Assembly: GCA_017860575.1 (NCBI GenBank)
Contig: JAGDMS010000005.1
Coordinates: forward strand, 1-38,233
DNA length: 38,233 bases
Origin: Deltaproteobacteria bacterium
Lineage (GTDB): Bacteria > Desulfobacterota > Binatia > HRBIN30
Direction: 5' to 3'
Shown piece after piece: positions 1 to 9,383 of the stretch. The first letter of the stretch is position 1; each line of letters starts with the position of its first letter. A model generated the notes under the pieces. The model had not been told where the DNA came from, ran no database searches, and saw only the letters and a list, made by a program, of their open reading frames with translations. The translations under genes were made by a program, and so were the position numbers.

Positions 1-752
1 TCAAATCGAGCGGCGAGCCGGCCTATCGCTTACCTGACATCGCCTACCACCGCGAGAAGCTACGCCGCGGCTTCGACCTGCTCATCGACGTGTTGGGCGC
101 GGATCACATCGCGGAAAATCACGAGGTCCGTACCACGCTGAAGGCCCTTGGCTTCGATGCGGACAAGATCAAGCCGATCATCTATCAGTTCGTTACCCTC
201 ACCCGCGGTGGTATCCAGGTGAAGATGTCCACCCGGCGCGCCGAGTACGTCACCGTTGACGAACTCCTCGACGACGTCGGCTGTGATGTGGTGCGCGTCT
301 TCTTCCTCACCCGTAAAGCCGACAGTCATCTGGAATTCGATCTTGACCTGGCAAAGAAGCAATCGGCGGACAACCCCGTATTCTACATTCAGTACGCGCA
401 CGCCCGCGTCTCGAGCCTATTCGAGCAAGCGGCAAAGCACGGCACCGATGCCGCAAGCGCGACCGCCTCGCATCTGGAAACACTCACCGCGCCGGAAGAG
501 GTCGCGGTGGTGAAGCTCCTGGCACAGTTCACCGATGTCGTCGAGGATGCCACACGGGCGCTGGAGCCGCACCGCGTGGTATTCTATCTGATTGACTTGG
601 CCAGCGAGTTCCACCGCTTTTACAATCGGCATCGCGTGCTCACCGAAGATCCAGAGCGCACGGCAGCGCGGCTGTACCTGGCACGCGCAACGCAAATCGT
701 GATTCGGAAGGGATTGGGCCTGTTGGGGGTGGAAGCCCCGGACAAAATGTGA
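1..752 (+). CDS. argS: Arginyl-tRNA synthetase, C-terminal part (5' truncated by window)
   Basis: Class I aminoacyl-tRNA synthetase that charges tRNA-Arg with arginine in the cytoplasm. The frame is open from base 3, so the N-terminal part with the HIGH motif lies outside the window. The visible part has the ArgS-specific run PDIAYHREK, GADH, and a KMSKS-loop equivalent reading KMSTR (bases 222-236). It then shows the highly conserved FDLDLAKKQSADNP and QYAHAR segments that start the anticodon-binding DALR domain, and ends LLGVEAPDKM, a typical ArgS tail. The TGA stop is at 750-752. The next gene begins 9 bases later, so argS probably heads or belongs to the transcript that continues into the trp genes. 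The family is certain; only the 5' end is missing. Confidence 0.96.
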   Translation, partial: KSSGEPAYRLPDIAYHREKLRRGFDLLIDVLGADHIAENHEVRTTLKALGFDADKIKPIIYQFVTLTRGGIQVKMSTRRAEYVTVDELLDDVGCDVVRVFFLTRKADSHLEFDLDLAKKQSADNPVFYIQYAHARVSSLFEQAAKHGTDAASATASHLETLTAPEEVAVVKLLAQFTDVVEDATRALEPHRVVFYLIDLASEFHRFYNRHRVLTEDPERTAARLYLARATQIVIRKGLGLLGVEAPDKM

Positions 753-761
753 GGCGCGGTC

Positions 762-1475
762 ATGATGCGACGCATGGGATCGGCGGGTCTGGGGTTCGGG
801 CAGCTGTTCGCCCTCATCTTTGGATTTCTGATCACTTCGGCACTGATCTTTCTCTTCGGCATCTGGATTGGCCGGGCCTGGATGGAAAGCCGTCTGGTTC
901 AGGAGGAACGCATCGTCCGGCTGCCGGTCCCAACGCCGGTGGGAGCAATGGAAGAAGAGCGCAGCGAAGAAGCCGATCTGTCCTTCTACCGCGAGTTGAA
1001 AGAGAAAGCGTATCAACGGCTCCAGGACGCGCCGACCCCGATTCCGGCGACGCCGGCTCGCGCCGCCCAGCAAGCGAGCGCTCCGCCCGCGGCGCCGACA
1101 ATTACACGTCACCCGATCACCGAGAAGCCCAAGAGTCCCGCGACGGTCGCCCCTCCCGTGGCAACGAAGCGAAAGGAAACCCCGACACCGGCATCGGCGA
1201 AGCGAACGGAACCGACGCCACCCGCGAAAGAGTGGGCTGACGCGGGCTGGACGGTCCAGGTCAATGCCACCACCAACGTCCAACAGGCGACCGAACTCGC
1301 CCGCAGCCTGCGCGCCAAGGGTTACGAGGCCTACACGGTGCAAGCACCGCTGCACGGGCAGACATGGTACCGGGTCCGCGTCGGGCGATTTCCGACCAAG
1401 GAGCAGGCCCAGGAACTCGAAACACAACTCAAGACCAAAGAACACTTGGACAGTGCCTACGTGACCCCGCAATAA
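762..1475 (+). CDS. Membrane-anchored SPOR-domain protein
   Basis: A 237-residue bitopic inner-membrane protein. Residues about 10-38 form one transmembrane segment, residues 45-160 are a Pro/Ala/Thr-rich linker, and residues 163-237 are a SPOR domain (WTVQV at its start, then a central Tyr-Arg-Val-Arg-Val-Gly strand). SPOR domains bind denuded glycan strands of septal peptidoglycan, so a role at the division site or in cell-wall handling is likely, as in FtsN/DamX-type proteins. That role is family knowledge, not shown here. Two ATGs stand in tandem (762 and 765) after a GAGG at 751-754 that overlaps the argS stop. The stop codon shares a base with the trpE start. argS-SPOR neighbours are common in deltaproteobacterial-type genomes. 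Confidence 0.85.
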   Translation: MMRRMGSAGLGFGQLFALIFGFLITSALIFLFGIWIGRAWMESRLVQEERIVRLPVPTPVGAMEEERSEEADLSFYRELKEKAYQRLQDAPTPIPATPARAAQQASAPPAAPTITRHPITEKPKSPATVAPPVATKRKETPTPASAKRTEPTPPAKEWADAGWTVQVNATTNVQQATELARSLRAKGYEAYTVQAPLHGQTWYRVRVGRFPTKEQAQELETQLKTKEHLDSAYVTPQ

Positions 1476-2950
1476 TGTACACGCCTGACTTCGACCAATT
1501 CTGCGCGCTGGCACGGCAGGGGAATTTGATCCCAGTCTACCGGGAGATCCTCGCCGACTTGGAAACGCCGGTATCCGCGTTTCTCAAGATCGATGACGGC
1601 GGCGATGCCTTTCTCCTGGAAAGCGTCGAGGAAGCGGAGAAATGGGGACGGTACAGTTTCCTCGGGGTGGCGCCCGAGCTCGTCTTTTGCAGCAAAGGAC
1701 GTCGCGTCTGGATCGGGCCGCCCGGCGCCACCGTGCCGGCAGCGGAGGTGGATGATCCCCTCGTGGCCGTGAAAGAGCTGCTCGGCCGCTATCGACCCGT
1801 CACGGTCAAGGGTGTCCCCCCGTTCTCCGGGGGCCTCGTGGGATACGTCGGATACGACTCGGTCCGATTCTTCGAGCGCCTCCCCGAGCGGACGGTGGAC
1901 GACCTCGACCTCCCGGATTTGTACCTCATGCTGGTCGATACGCTCCTGCTCTTCGACAACACGGCCCAGAAGATCAAAGTGGTCGGTCACGTGTTCACCG
2001 ATGACAGCACCGACTTGCGCGCCGCCTATGATGCGACCTGCGCCAAGATCGATACGCTGATTGGCCGCCTGGGTCGCCCGGCCAAGGTGCCCACCCGCCT
2101 GCGCACGCCGGACGGCCCACCGCCGATGACCTCCAACATCCGCCCCGAGCAATACCAGGCGATGGTGCGGCACGCCAAAGAGTACATCGTTGCCGGGGAC
2201 ATCATCCAGGTAGTCCTAGCGCAACGGTTTCAGAGCCCGTTGCGCGCGCACCCCTTCAACATTTACCGCTGCCTGCGCACCGTGAATCCGTCGCCGTACA
2301 TGTTTTATCTCCGCCTGGGCCCACAGACGCTGATCGGCTCATCTCCGGAGGTGATGGTCCGGCTGGAAGGACGTGAACTCACGGTCCGCCCCATCGCCGG
2401 TACCCGACCGCGTGGCACCGAGGAGCGGCGCGACAGCGAACTCGAGCAGGAACTGACTTCGGACCCGAAAGAGATCGCCGAGCACATCATGCTGGTCGAC
2501 CTCGGCCGCAACGACGTCGGGCGCGTCGCCGCCATCGGCAGCGTCGCGGTCACCGAACGCATGATCGTCGAGCGCTACTCCCACGTCATGCACCTCGTGT
2601 CCAATGTGCGCGGAGAATTAGCCGAGGGCAACGACTGCTTCGACGCCTTCCGTGCCACGTTTCCCGCCGGCACGTTGACTGGCGCGCCGAAAATCCGTGC
2701 CATGGAGATCATTGAGGAACTGGAGCCGACGCGGCGGGGGATCTACGGCGGCGCGGTTGGCTACTTTTCCTTTTCCGGCAACATGGACACCTGCATCACC
2801 ATCCGTACCATTCTGGTGAAGGATGACACGCTGTACATCCAAGCCGGCGCGGGGATTGTCGCCGACTCAGATCCGGAACGAGAACACGCGGAATGCGTCA
2901 ACAAGAGCCGCGCGATGATCCAGGCGGTGCGCCTGGCGGAGGAGATGTGA
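1475..2950 (+). CDS. trpE: Anthranilate synthase component I
   Basis: Aminase subunit of anthranilate synthase. It converts chorismate plus ammonia to anthranilate in the first committed step of tryptophan synthesis, with TrpG supplying ammonia. The start chosen (ATG 1475, overlapping the upstream TAA by one base) gives 491 residues, the usual TrpE length; a longer frame from 1364 would lie inside the SPOR gene. LLES at residues 47-50 matches the tryptophan feedback-inhibition element of TrpE, favouring TrpE over PabB. The C-terminal chorismate-binding half shows [28 protein letters not shown] and [13 protein letters not shown]. It is followed by trpG after 91 bases, the largest gap inside the trp cluster. 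No leader peptide or attenuator is visible upstream, since trpE starts directly on the previous gene. Confidence 0.97.
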   Translation: MYTPDFDQFCALARQGNLIPVYREILADLETPVSAFLKIDDGGDAFLLESVEEAEKWGRYSFLGVAPELVFCSKGRRVWIGPPGATVPAAEVDDPLVAVKELLGRYRPVTVKGVPPFSGGLVGYVGYDSVRFFERLPERTVDDLDLPDLYLMLVDTLLLFDNTAQKIKVVGHVFTDDSTDLRAAYDATCAKIDTLIGRLGRPAKVPTRLRTPDGPPPMTSNIRPEQYQAMVRHAKEYIVAGDIIQVVLAQRFQSPLRAHPFNIYRCLRTVNPSPYMFYLRLGPQTLIGSSPEVMVRLEGRELTVRPIAGTRPRGTEERRDSELEQELTSDPKEIAEHIMLVDLGRNDVGRVAAIGSVAVTERMIVERYSHVMHLVSNVRGELAEGNDCFDAFRATFPAGTLTGAPKIRAMEIIEELEPTRRGIYGGAVGYFSFSGNMDTCITIRTILVKDDTLYIQAGAGIVADSDPEREHAECVNKSRAMIQAVRLAEEM

Positions 2951-3041
2951 TCGTGACCTGCGTGCGTGCATGCTGCTCGGACGAGAGCAGGCACACGCGA
3001 CCGGTCCCCGAGCACGACTCACGAGAACGAGCCACATCGTT

Positions 3042-3623
3042 ATGTTACTGATGATCGACAATTACGATTCGTTCACCTACAACCTGGTTCAGTACCTGGG
3101 CGAGTTGGGTGCGGACGTACGTGTCTTTCGCAACGACGCCATCACCCTCAATCAGATTGCAGCGTTGCATCCCGACCAGATCGTCATTTCGCCGGGGCCG
3201 TGCACCCCGTTGCAGGCCGGCATTTCGGTCGACACGATCCGTCGCTTCGCCGGCCACATCCCCATCCTCGGCGTCTGCCTGGGCCACCAGAGTATCGGCG
3301 CGGCGTTCGGTGGCAAGATCGTCCGGGCCGCACGCTTGATGCACGGGAAGACGTCTTCCATTCATCACGACGGGCGCACCATCTTTCGCGGCCTCAGTCA
3401 GCCGTTCGAGGCAACGCGATATCATTCGCTCGTCATCGAGCGCTCGACGCTGCCGGCGTGTCTCGAACTCAGCGCCTGGACGCCTGACGAGGAGATCATG
3501 GGTGTGCGGCATCGCCAGCATTTGGTCGAAGGCATCCAGTTCCATCCCGAATCCATCCTCACCATCGAAGGCAAGCGCCTGCTGAAGAACTTCCTCGATC
3601 TGACGCGGGGCACTCCCAGGTAA
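3042..3623 (+). CDS. trpG: Anthranilate synthase component II (glutamine amidotransferase)
   Basis: Class I glutamine amidotransferase subunit that hydrolyses glutamine and passes ammonia to TrpE. In many bacteria the same protein also serves PabB in folate synthesis. The 193-residue product begins [14 protein letters not shown], the family N-terminus. The catalytic triad is visible: Cys79 in GVCLGHQ, and His168 and Glu170 in FHPES. The oxyanion-hole stretch SPGPC is at residues 50-54. The start at 3042 is chosen because a longer frame from 2970 would add 24 unrelated residues; ATG 3051 is the other option. The ribosome-binding site is weak. Placed between trpE and trpD, with folC later in the same run, a shared TrpG/PabA role is possible but not shown. 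Confidence 0.95.
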   Translation: MLLMIDNYDSFTYNLVQYLGELGADVRVFRNDAITLNQIAALHPDQIVISPGPCTPLQAGISVDTIRRFAGHIPILGVCLGHQSIGAAFGGKIVRAARLMHGKTSSIHHDGRTIFRGLSQPFEATRYHSLVIERSTLPACLELSAWTPDEEIMGVRHRQHLVEGIQFHPESILTIEGKRLLKNFLDLTRGTPR

Positions 3624-3627
3624 GACG

Positions 3628-4641
3628 GTGGACATCCGCGCGGCAATAGCGAGAACCGTCGCCCAGCAATCGCTCAGCGAGGCGGAGATGGAGGCGGTCA
3701 TGCGTCAACTGATGGCGGGGGACGCGACACCGGCACAGATCGGCGCGCTGCTGGTCGCCTTGCGCATGAAGGGCGAGACCGTCGCTGAAATCACGGGAGC
3801 GGTGCGTGCCATGCGGGCATTGGCGGCGCCGCTGCGGCTGCGCTCCGGTTCCGTGGTCGACACCTGCGGAACTGGCGGGGATCTGCGCGGCACCTTCAAC
3901 ATCTCGACCACCGCCGCACTGATCGCGGCCGGCGCGGGGCTCACCGTCGCCAAACACGGCAATCGGGCAGTCTCGGGCACCGTCGGTGGTGCGGATGTGC
4001 TGGAATCGTTGGGCGTGAAGATCGATTTGCCGCCGGACGACGTCGCGCGCTGCATCGACGAGGTGGGGATTGGCTTCCTGTTCGCCCCGGTATTCCATCC
4101 GGCCATGCGTCACGCCGCCGCACCGCGTCGCGAACTCGGGTTGCGTACCATCTTCAACCTGCTGGGACCGCTCTCGAACCCCGCCGGCGCACGCCACCAG
4201 GTCGTCGGCGTCTTCGCGGCCGAGTGGACCGAACCGCTGGCACAGGCGTTGGGCCGCCTTGGCAGCGTGCACGCTCTGGTCGTCCATGGAGACGACGGGC
4301 TGGACGAACTCTCGCTGGCGGCTCCGTCGCACATTGCCGAGTGGAAGGACGGCGGCGTCCGCAGCTTCCGGATCACACCCGAACAATTCGGCTTCCAGCG
4401 CTGCTGCGATAGCGACCTCAGTGGGGGCGACCGCGACAGCGCCGCCGGCATTGTCCGTAGCATCGTGGAGGGTGTGCCGGGCCCGCGCACCGACATCGCG
4501 GTCCTGAACGCCGCTGCGGCCATCTATGTCGGTGGTGTCGCACCGTCCATCGCGGCGGGGATCGATCTGGCGCGGGATGCCGTCGCCAGCGGGCGTGCGC
4601 GCCGGAAACTGGCACAGATGATCGAGTTCACCAATCGATGA
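3628..4641 (+). CDS. trpD: Anthranilate phosphoribosyltransferase
   Basis: Transfers phosphoribose from PRPP to anthranilate, the second step of the pathway. The 337-residue protein starts with GTG four bases after the trpG stop. It shows the family's small helical N-terminal domain, then the PRPP-binding DTCGTGGD (residues 78-85), NISTT, KHGNR (109-113), and the anthranilate-site stretch HPAMRHAA followed by FNLLGPLSNPA. A DGLDELS stretch carries the Asp-Glu pair that binds Mg2+ in characterised enzymes. One oddity: the loop after KHGNR reads AVSGTVGGADVLESLG, where most TrpD proteins have a Lys/Arg and extra Ser (SSKSGSAD or similar). The stop overlaps the trpC start (ATGA, 4638-4641), which indicates translational coupling. 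Confidence 0.96.
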   Translation: MDIRAAIARTVAQQSLSEAEMEAVMRQLMAGDATPAQIGALLVALRMKGETVAEITGAVRAMRALAAPLRLRSGSVVDTCGTGGDLRGTFNISTTAALIAAGAGLTVAKHGNRAVSGTVGGADVLESLGVKIDLPPDDVARCIDEVGIGFLFAPVFHPAMRHAAAPRRELGLRTIFNLLGPLSNPAGARHQVVGVFAAEWTEPLAQALGRLGSVHALVVHGDDGLDELSLAAPSHIAEWKDGGVRSFRITPEQFGFQRCCDSDLSGGDRDSAAGIVRSIVEGVPGPRTDIAVLNAAAAIYVGGVAPSIAAGIDLARDAVASGRARRKLAQMIEFTNR

Positions 4642-5417
4642 TCCTCGACGACATTGTCCGCGACAAACGCGCTGATTTGAACCGCGCCAAGGCGACCGTT
4701 TCAGTTGCCGAACTCGAGCGCCGACCGCTGTTCCATGCGGCACGCCGCGACTTGCGGGAAGCCCTCGCGCAGCACCGCCGTGCGATCATCGCCGAGGTGA
4801 AGAAAGCATCCCCGTCGAAGGGGGTGATCCGTGCGGACTTTGACCCCGTCGGGATTGCCATCAGTTACGCGGCTCACGGTGCGGCCGCGATCTCCGTCCT
4901 GACTGAAGAACGCTATTTTCAGGGGCATCTCGACTATCTCGCCGCGATCCGCGCTGCCGTGACGCTGCCCCTGCTGCGCAAAGACTTTCTGTTCGACGGC
5001 TACCAACTCGTCGAAGCGCGTGCCTTTGGTGCGGATGCGGTGCTCCTGATCGTGGCGATTTTGCCGGATGCGCTACTGCGCGAACTGTTGGCGGTGGCGA
5101 ACCGATTGCAGCTGAGCGCGCTGGTCGAGGTACACGACCGGGGCGAGTTGGAACGGGCCATTGCGTGCGGGGCGCGCTTGCTGGGCATCAACAACCGCGA
5201 TTTGCGGACCTTCCGTACAAGCCTGGCCGTCAGCGAAGCGCTCGCGCCCTGCGTTCCCGCTGACATGGTGGTGGTCGCCGAGAGCGGCATTGAACACGGT
5301 GCGGACATCGAGCGTCTCGAACGTGCCGGCGTGCGGGCCTTTCTGATCGGCGAGACCTGCATGCGCGCCGTCGATCCCGGCACCAAACTTTCGGAATTGC
5401 TGGCGGGTCGGGGCTGA
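4638..5417 (+). CDS. trpC: Indole-3-glycerol phosphate synthase
   Basis: Closes the indole ring: CdRP is converted to indole-3-glycerol phosphate with loss of CO2 and water. The 259-residue single-domain TIM barrel carries all expected catalytic positions: Glu53 and Lys55 in AEVKKASPSKG, Lys115 in LLRKDF, Glu164 in LVEVHD, Asn185 in GINNRDL, and Glu215-Ser216 in VAESGI. The phosphate-binding end reads AFLIGE. It is not fused to TrpF, unlike in Escherichia coli; trpF follows as a separate gene two bases after the TGA. The start codon overlaps the trpD stop. Confidence 0.97.
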   Translation: MILDDIVRDKRADLNRAKATVSVAELERRPLFHAARRDLREALAQHRRAIIAEVKKASPSKGVIRADFDPVGIAISYAAHGAAAISVLTEERYFQGHLDYLAAIRAAVTLPLLRKDFLFDGYQLVEARAFGADAVLLIVAILPDALLRELLAVANRLQLSALVEVHDRGELERAIACGARLLGINNRDLRTFRTSLAVSEALAPCVPADMVVVAESGIEHGADIERLERAGVRAFLIGETCMRAVDPGTKLSELLAGRG

Positions 5418-5419
5418 CC

Positions 5420-6020
5420 GTGTTGGGACCGGTGCGCGTAAAGGTCTGCGGCATCACCACGCTGGACGACGCCCGTGCGGCGCTCGATGCCGGAGCCGCG
5501 GCGCTGGGCTTCAACTTCTATTCACCCAGTCCGCGGTTTGTGCGGCCCGACGTGGCAGCCGGGATCATTGCGCAGCTGCCGCGCACGACCTGCAGCGTCG
5601 GCGTGTTCGTGGACGCTTCACGACCGGAAGTCTCGCGGATCGCCGAGCAAACAGGACTCACCACGCTCCAGTTCCACGGCAACGAAGCCCCCGACTTCTG
5701 CACGGCGTGGCCGCAGAAAGTCATCAAGGGGCTCCGCGTACGCGATCGGTATGCCGCGGCCGAGGCGCTGCGCTACTCGGTTGATTTCATCCTCGTCGAT
5801 GCGTATGTCGAGGGCCAGTTCGGCGGCACGGGGAAGCGTATCGGTGTCGAACTGCTGGAAGGTTTCGACCGCGAACGGTTGATCCTCGCGGGCGGATTGT
5901 CCCCGGACAATGTCGCCGAGGCCGTCCGCACCGTACGGCCGTTCGCGGTTGATGTCGCAAGCGGGATCGAACGGGCGCCGGGCAAGAAGGACTGGGAGCT
6001 GATGAGGAGGTTTATCGTTC

Positions 6021-6037
<17 letters not shown>
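5420..6037 (+). CDS. trpF: Phosphoribosylanthranilate isomerase
   Basis: Amadori isomerisation of phosphoribosylanthranilate to CdRP, the step before TrpC. It is a 205-residue TIM barrel with catalytic Cys10 in VKVCGIT and Asp127 in LVDAYV. The conserved [18 protein letters not shown] and DVASGIE stretches are also present. The start is GTG at 5420, two bases after the trpC stop; the family N-terminus K-x-C-G-I fits it. The last 17 bases overlap trpB, and the strong AGGAGG used by trpB (6005-6010) lies inside the trpF coding sequence. Confidence 0.95.
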
Positions 6038-7214
<1,177 letters not shown>

Positions 7215-7218
7215 ACAG

Positions 7219-8064
7219 ATGAATCGCATCGACCAGACTTTTCGCGCCTTGCGGCACCGGCAAGAGGCCGCGCTCATCCCGTTCTTGACGGCGGGAGATC
7301 CCGACTTGGAAACGACGCTGGAACTGATGCGTGCTGCGGTGGATAACGGGGCGGACCTGCTTGAAGTGGGGGTTCCCTTCTCGGATCCATCGGCTGACGG
7401 CCCGGTGCTGCAGCGATCGTTGGCGATCGGGCTGCAGGCCGGCGCCTCGCTCCCACGGGTGCTCGCGCTGATCAGCGATTTCCGGCGCGAATCGCAGTTG
7501 CCGGTGATCTTGTACGGGTATTACAACCCCATTTTCCATTACGGCGTCGAGCGGTTTGCCGTCGACGCCCAGAAGGCTGGGGTGGATGGTGTGTTGGTGG
7601 TCGATCTCCCGCCGGAGGAGGTGGGGGAGCTACTGCCACACCTGCGCCGGGTGGGCATCCATTTCATTTTCCTGCTGGCACCCACGAGCGGACCCGATCG
7701 CGTCCGTAAGGTCCTCCGCCACGCCAGTGGGTTCATTTACTACGTTTCCGTGACCGGGGTCACCGGGGTCCGGCCCATGCAACCAGAGTGCGTCCAACCG
7801 GCGATAGACACGTTGCGCCAAGCCACCAACCTTCCGATTGGTGTCGGATTTGGCATCTCGACACCGGAGCAAGCAGCCGCCGTCGCCCTATTCGCCGACG
7901 CCGCGGTCGTCGGCAGCGCCATTATGCGCCTCGTCGACAGCTCTCGGAGTGGAGGGAGCGTTGCCGAGGTCGGTGCCTTTATCCGACAGTTAAAGGACGC
8001 AGTGCAGGCCGTCCGTAACACCGCAACCGCGACTCAGGTCCATTCGGATTCTCATGGCCGCTAG
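7219..8064 (+). CDS. trpA: Tryptophan synthase alpha chain
   Basis: Cleaves indole-3-glycerol phosphate to indole and glyceraldehyde-3-phosphate; the indole is channelled to TrpB. The 281-residue TIM barrel has catalytic Glu49 (LLEVGVPFSDP) and Asp60 (SADGPVLQ) at exactly the canonical residue numbers. The YYNP loop (in YGYYNPIF), the GVTGVR segment and the GFGIS phosphate-binding turn are also present. The ATG at 7219 lies four bases after the trpB stop. The last 11 bases overlap folC. In many deltaproteobacterial-type operons accD sits between trpA and folC; here it is absent. Confidence 0.97.
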   Translation: MNRIDQTFRALRHRQEAALIPFLTAGDPDLETTLELMRAAVDNGADLLEVGVPFSDPSADGPVLQRSLAIGLQAGASLPRVLALISDFRRESQLPVILYGYYNPIFHYGVERFAVDAQKAGVDGVLVVDLPPEEVGELLPHLRRVGIHFIFLLAPTSGPDRVRKVLRHASGFIYYVSVTGVTGVRPMQPECVQPAIDTLRQATNLPIGVGFGISTPEQAAAVALFADAAVVGSAIMRLVDSSRSGGSVAEVGAFIRQLKDAVQAVRNTATATQVHSDSHGR

Positions 8065-9370
8065 CGCATACGCCGATGTGCTCGCCTCACTGTATCGTCT
8101 CGAGGCGGCACGCGGGATGGACTTCAAACTCGAGCGCGTAGCACTCGCGTTGAAGAGTCTGGGAGATCCACAACGCCGCTTCGCCGCAATCCATGTCGCC
8201 GGAACCAACGGCAAAGGATCCGTTGCCGCCATGTTGCACGCGATCTGTACCGCCGCGGGTTACCGAGTCGGCCTTTACACGTCGCCGCACCTGGTTAGCT
8301 TCACCGAACGCATTCGGGTGGGGACAGACACGATCTCCGAGGCGGAGGTGGTGGCGCTGGCGCACGACATCCGCAGCGCCGCCACCGTGCGTGGTATCGA
8401 CCTCACCTTTTTTGAATTCGTCACGGTGATGGCGTTTCTTCACTTTGCCCGTTGCGGGATCGACCTGGCAATCGTCGAAGTCGGACTGGGTGGACGGTTG
8501 GACGCCACCAATGTAATCGACCCCGCCGTCGCCGTCATCACCTCCATCGGCCTGGACCACCAAGAATTCCTCGGCGAGACGCTGGCGTCGGTAGCATTCG
8601 AAAAGGCGGGTATAATCAAGCCCGGAACGCCGGTCGTCGTGGGCAACGTGCCGCCCGAAGGCGAGAGCGTGATCGAGGATATCGCCGCAGCGCGCTCCGC
8701 GCCGTTGTACCGATGGGGCCGGGATTTCAGCACCAGCCGTGGCATGACGTTTGGTTTCCACGGTATGGGACTCGAGCTGACCGATTTGCGAACGACTCTG
8801 CGCGGCAGCTTCCAAAACGAGAACGCCGCCACCGCGATTGCGGCAGTGTTACAGTTGCCACCCACCTTCCCTGTAGGCATCGACGCGATCCGCCTGGGGC
8901 TGGAGTCGGTACGCTGGCCGGGCCGCCTCGATGTGGTCGCCGCGAATCCACTCGTCGTCCTCGACGGCGCCCACAACCTCGATGGGATCAGGGCAATAGC
9001 CGCTGAACTCCCGGCTATCGTCTCGGGACGCCCCATACACCTGCTCTTTGGCGTCATGCGTGATAAACAGTGGGGGCCGATGGTCGACACAATCGCACCG
9101 CTGGTTTCCGATGTCACGGTCACGACCGTGTTGCCACCACGCGGAGAATCCGCTGCGGCACTGGCAGCGGCGTTCTCGAGACACTGTGCCGTCCGACTGA
9201 TCGCAGACCCCCAGGCCGCGCTCGCAGAGTTGCTACATACCGTCCCCGATCGGGAAAGCATCGTGGTCACAGGGTCGTTGTTTCTCGTAGGCACGGTCTA
9301 CCCCTACTTCTTGCAGCGGCACGGGAAGCGCACCTTGTTCAGCGGCGCAGGCGCAACACCGCTCCCCTAG
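8054..9370 (+). CDS. folC: Folylpolyglutamate synthase / dihydrofolate synthase
   Basis: Mur-ligase-family enzyme that adds glutamate to dihydropteroate and/or to folates with ATP hydrolysis in the cytoplasm. The 438-residue length is normal. Visible motifs are the P-loop AGTNGKGS (residues 49-56), YTSPHL with FTERIR, EVGLGGRLDATN, the SIGLDHQEFLG stretch that binds Mg2+-ATP, and VLDGAHN in the C-terminal domain. The start overlaps the last 11 bases of trpA, so the two are probably translationally coupled. Whether it is bifunctional cannot be told from sequence. lptD follows after 13 bases. Confidence 0.95.
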   Translation: MAASAYADVLASLYRLEAARGMDFKLERVALALKSLGDPQRRFAAIHVAGTNGKGSVAAMLHAICTAAGYRVGLYTSPHLVSFTERIRVGTDTISEAEVVALAHDIRSAATVRGIDLTFFEFVTVMAFLHFARCGIDLAIVEVGLGGRLDATNVIDPAVAVITSIGLDHQEFLGETLASVAFEKAGIIKPGTPVVVGNVPPEGESVIEDIAAARSAPLYRWGRDFSTSRGMTFGFHGMGLELTDLRTTLRGSFQNENAATAIAAVLQLPPTFPVGIDAIRLGLESVRWPGRLDVVAANPLVVLDGAHNLDGIRAIAAELPAIVSGRPIHLLFGVMRDKQWGPMVDTIAPLVSDVTVTTVLPPRGESAAALAAAFSRHCAVRLIADPQAALAELLHTVPDRESIVVTGSLFLVGTVYPYFLQRHGKRTLFSGAGATPLP

Positions 9371-9383
9371 ACCGATCAAGCGC

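Noticed and set aside
417-1514. 365-residue minus-strand open frame
   Set aside because: Antisense to argS and the SPOR gene; Arg/Gly-rich low-complexity translation typical of a shadow frame in GC-rich DNA.
3559-4743. 394-residue minus-strand open frame
   Set aside because: Lies wholly antisense to trpG/trpD/trpC, which have intact catalytic motifs; no ribosome-binding site or recognisable domain.
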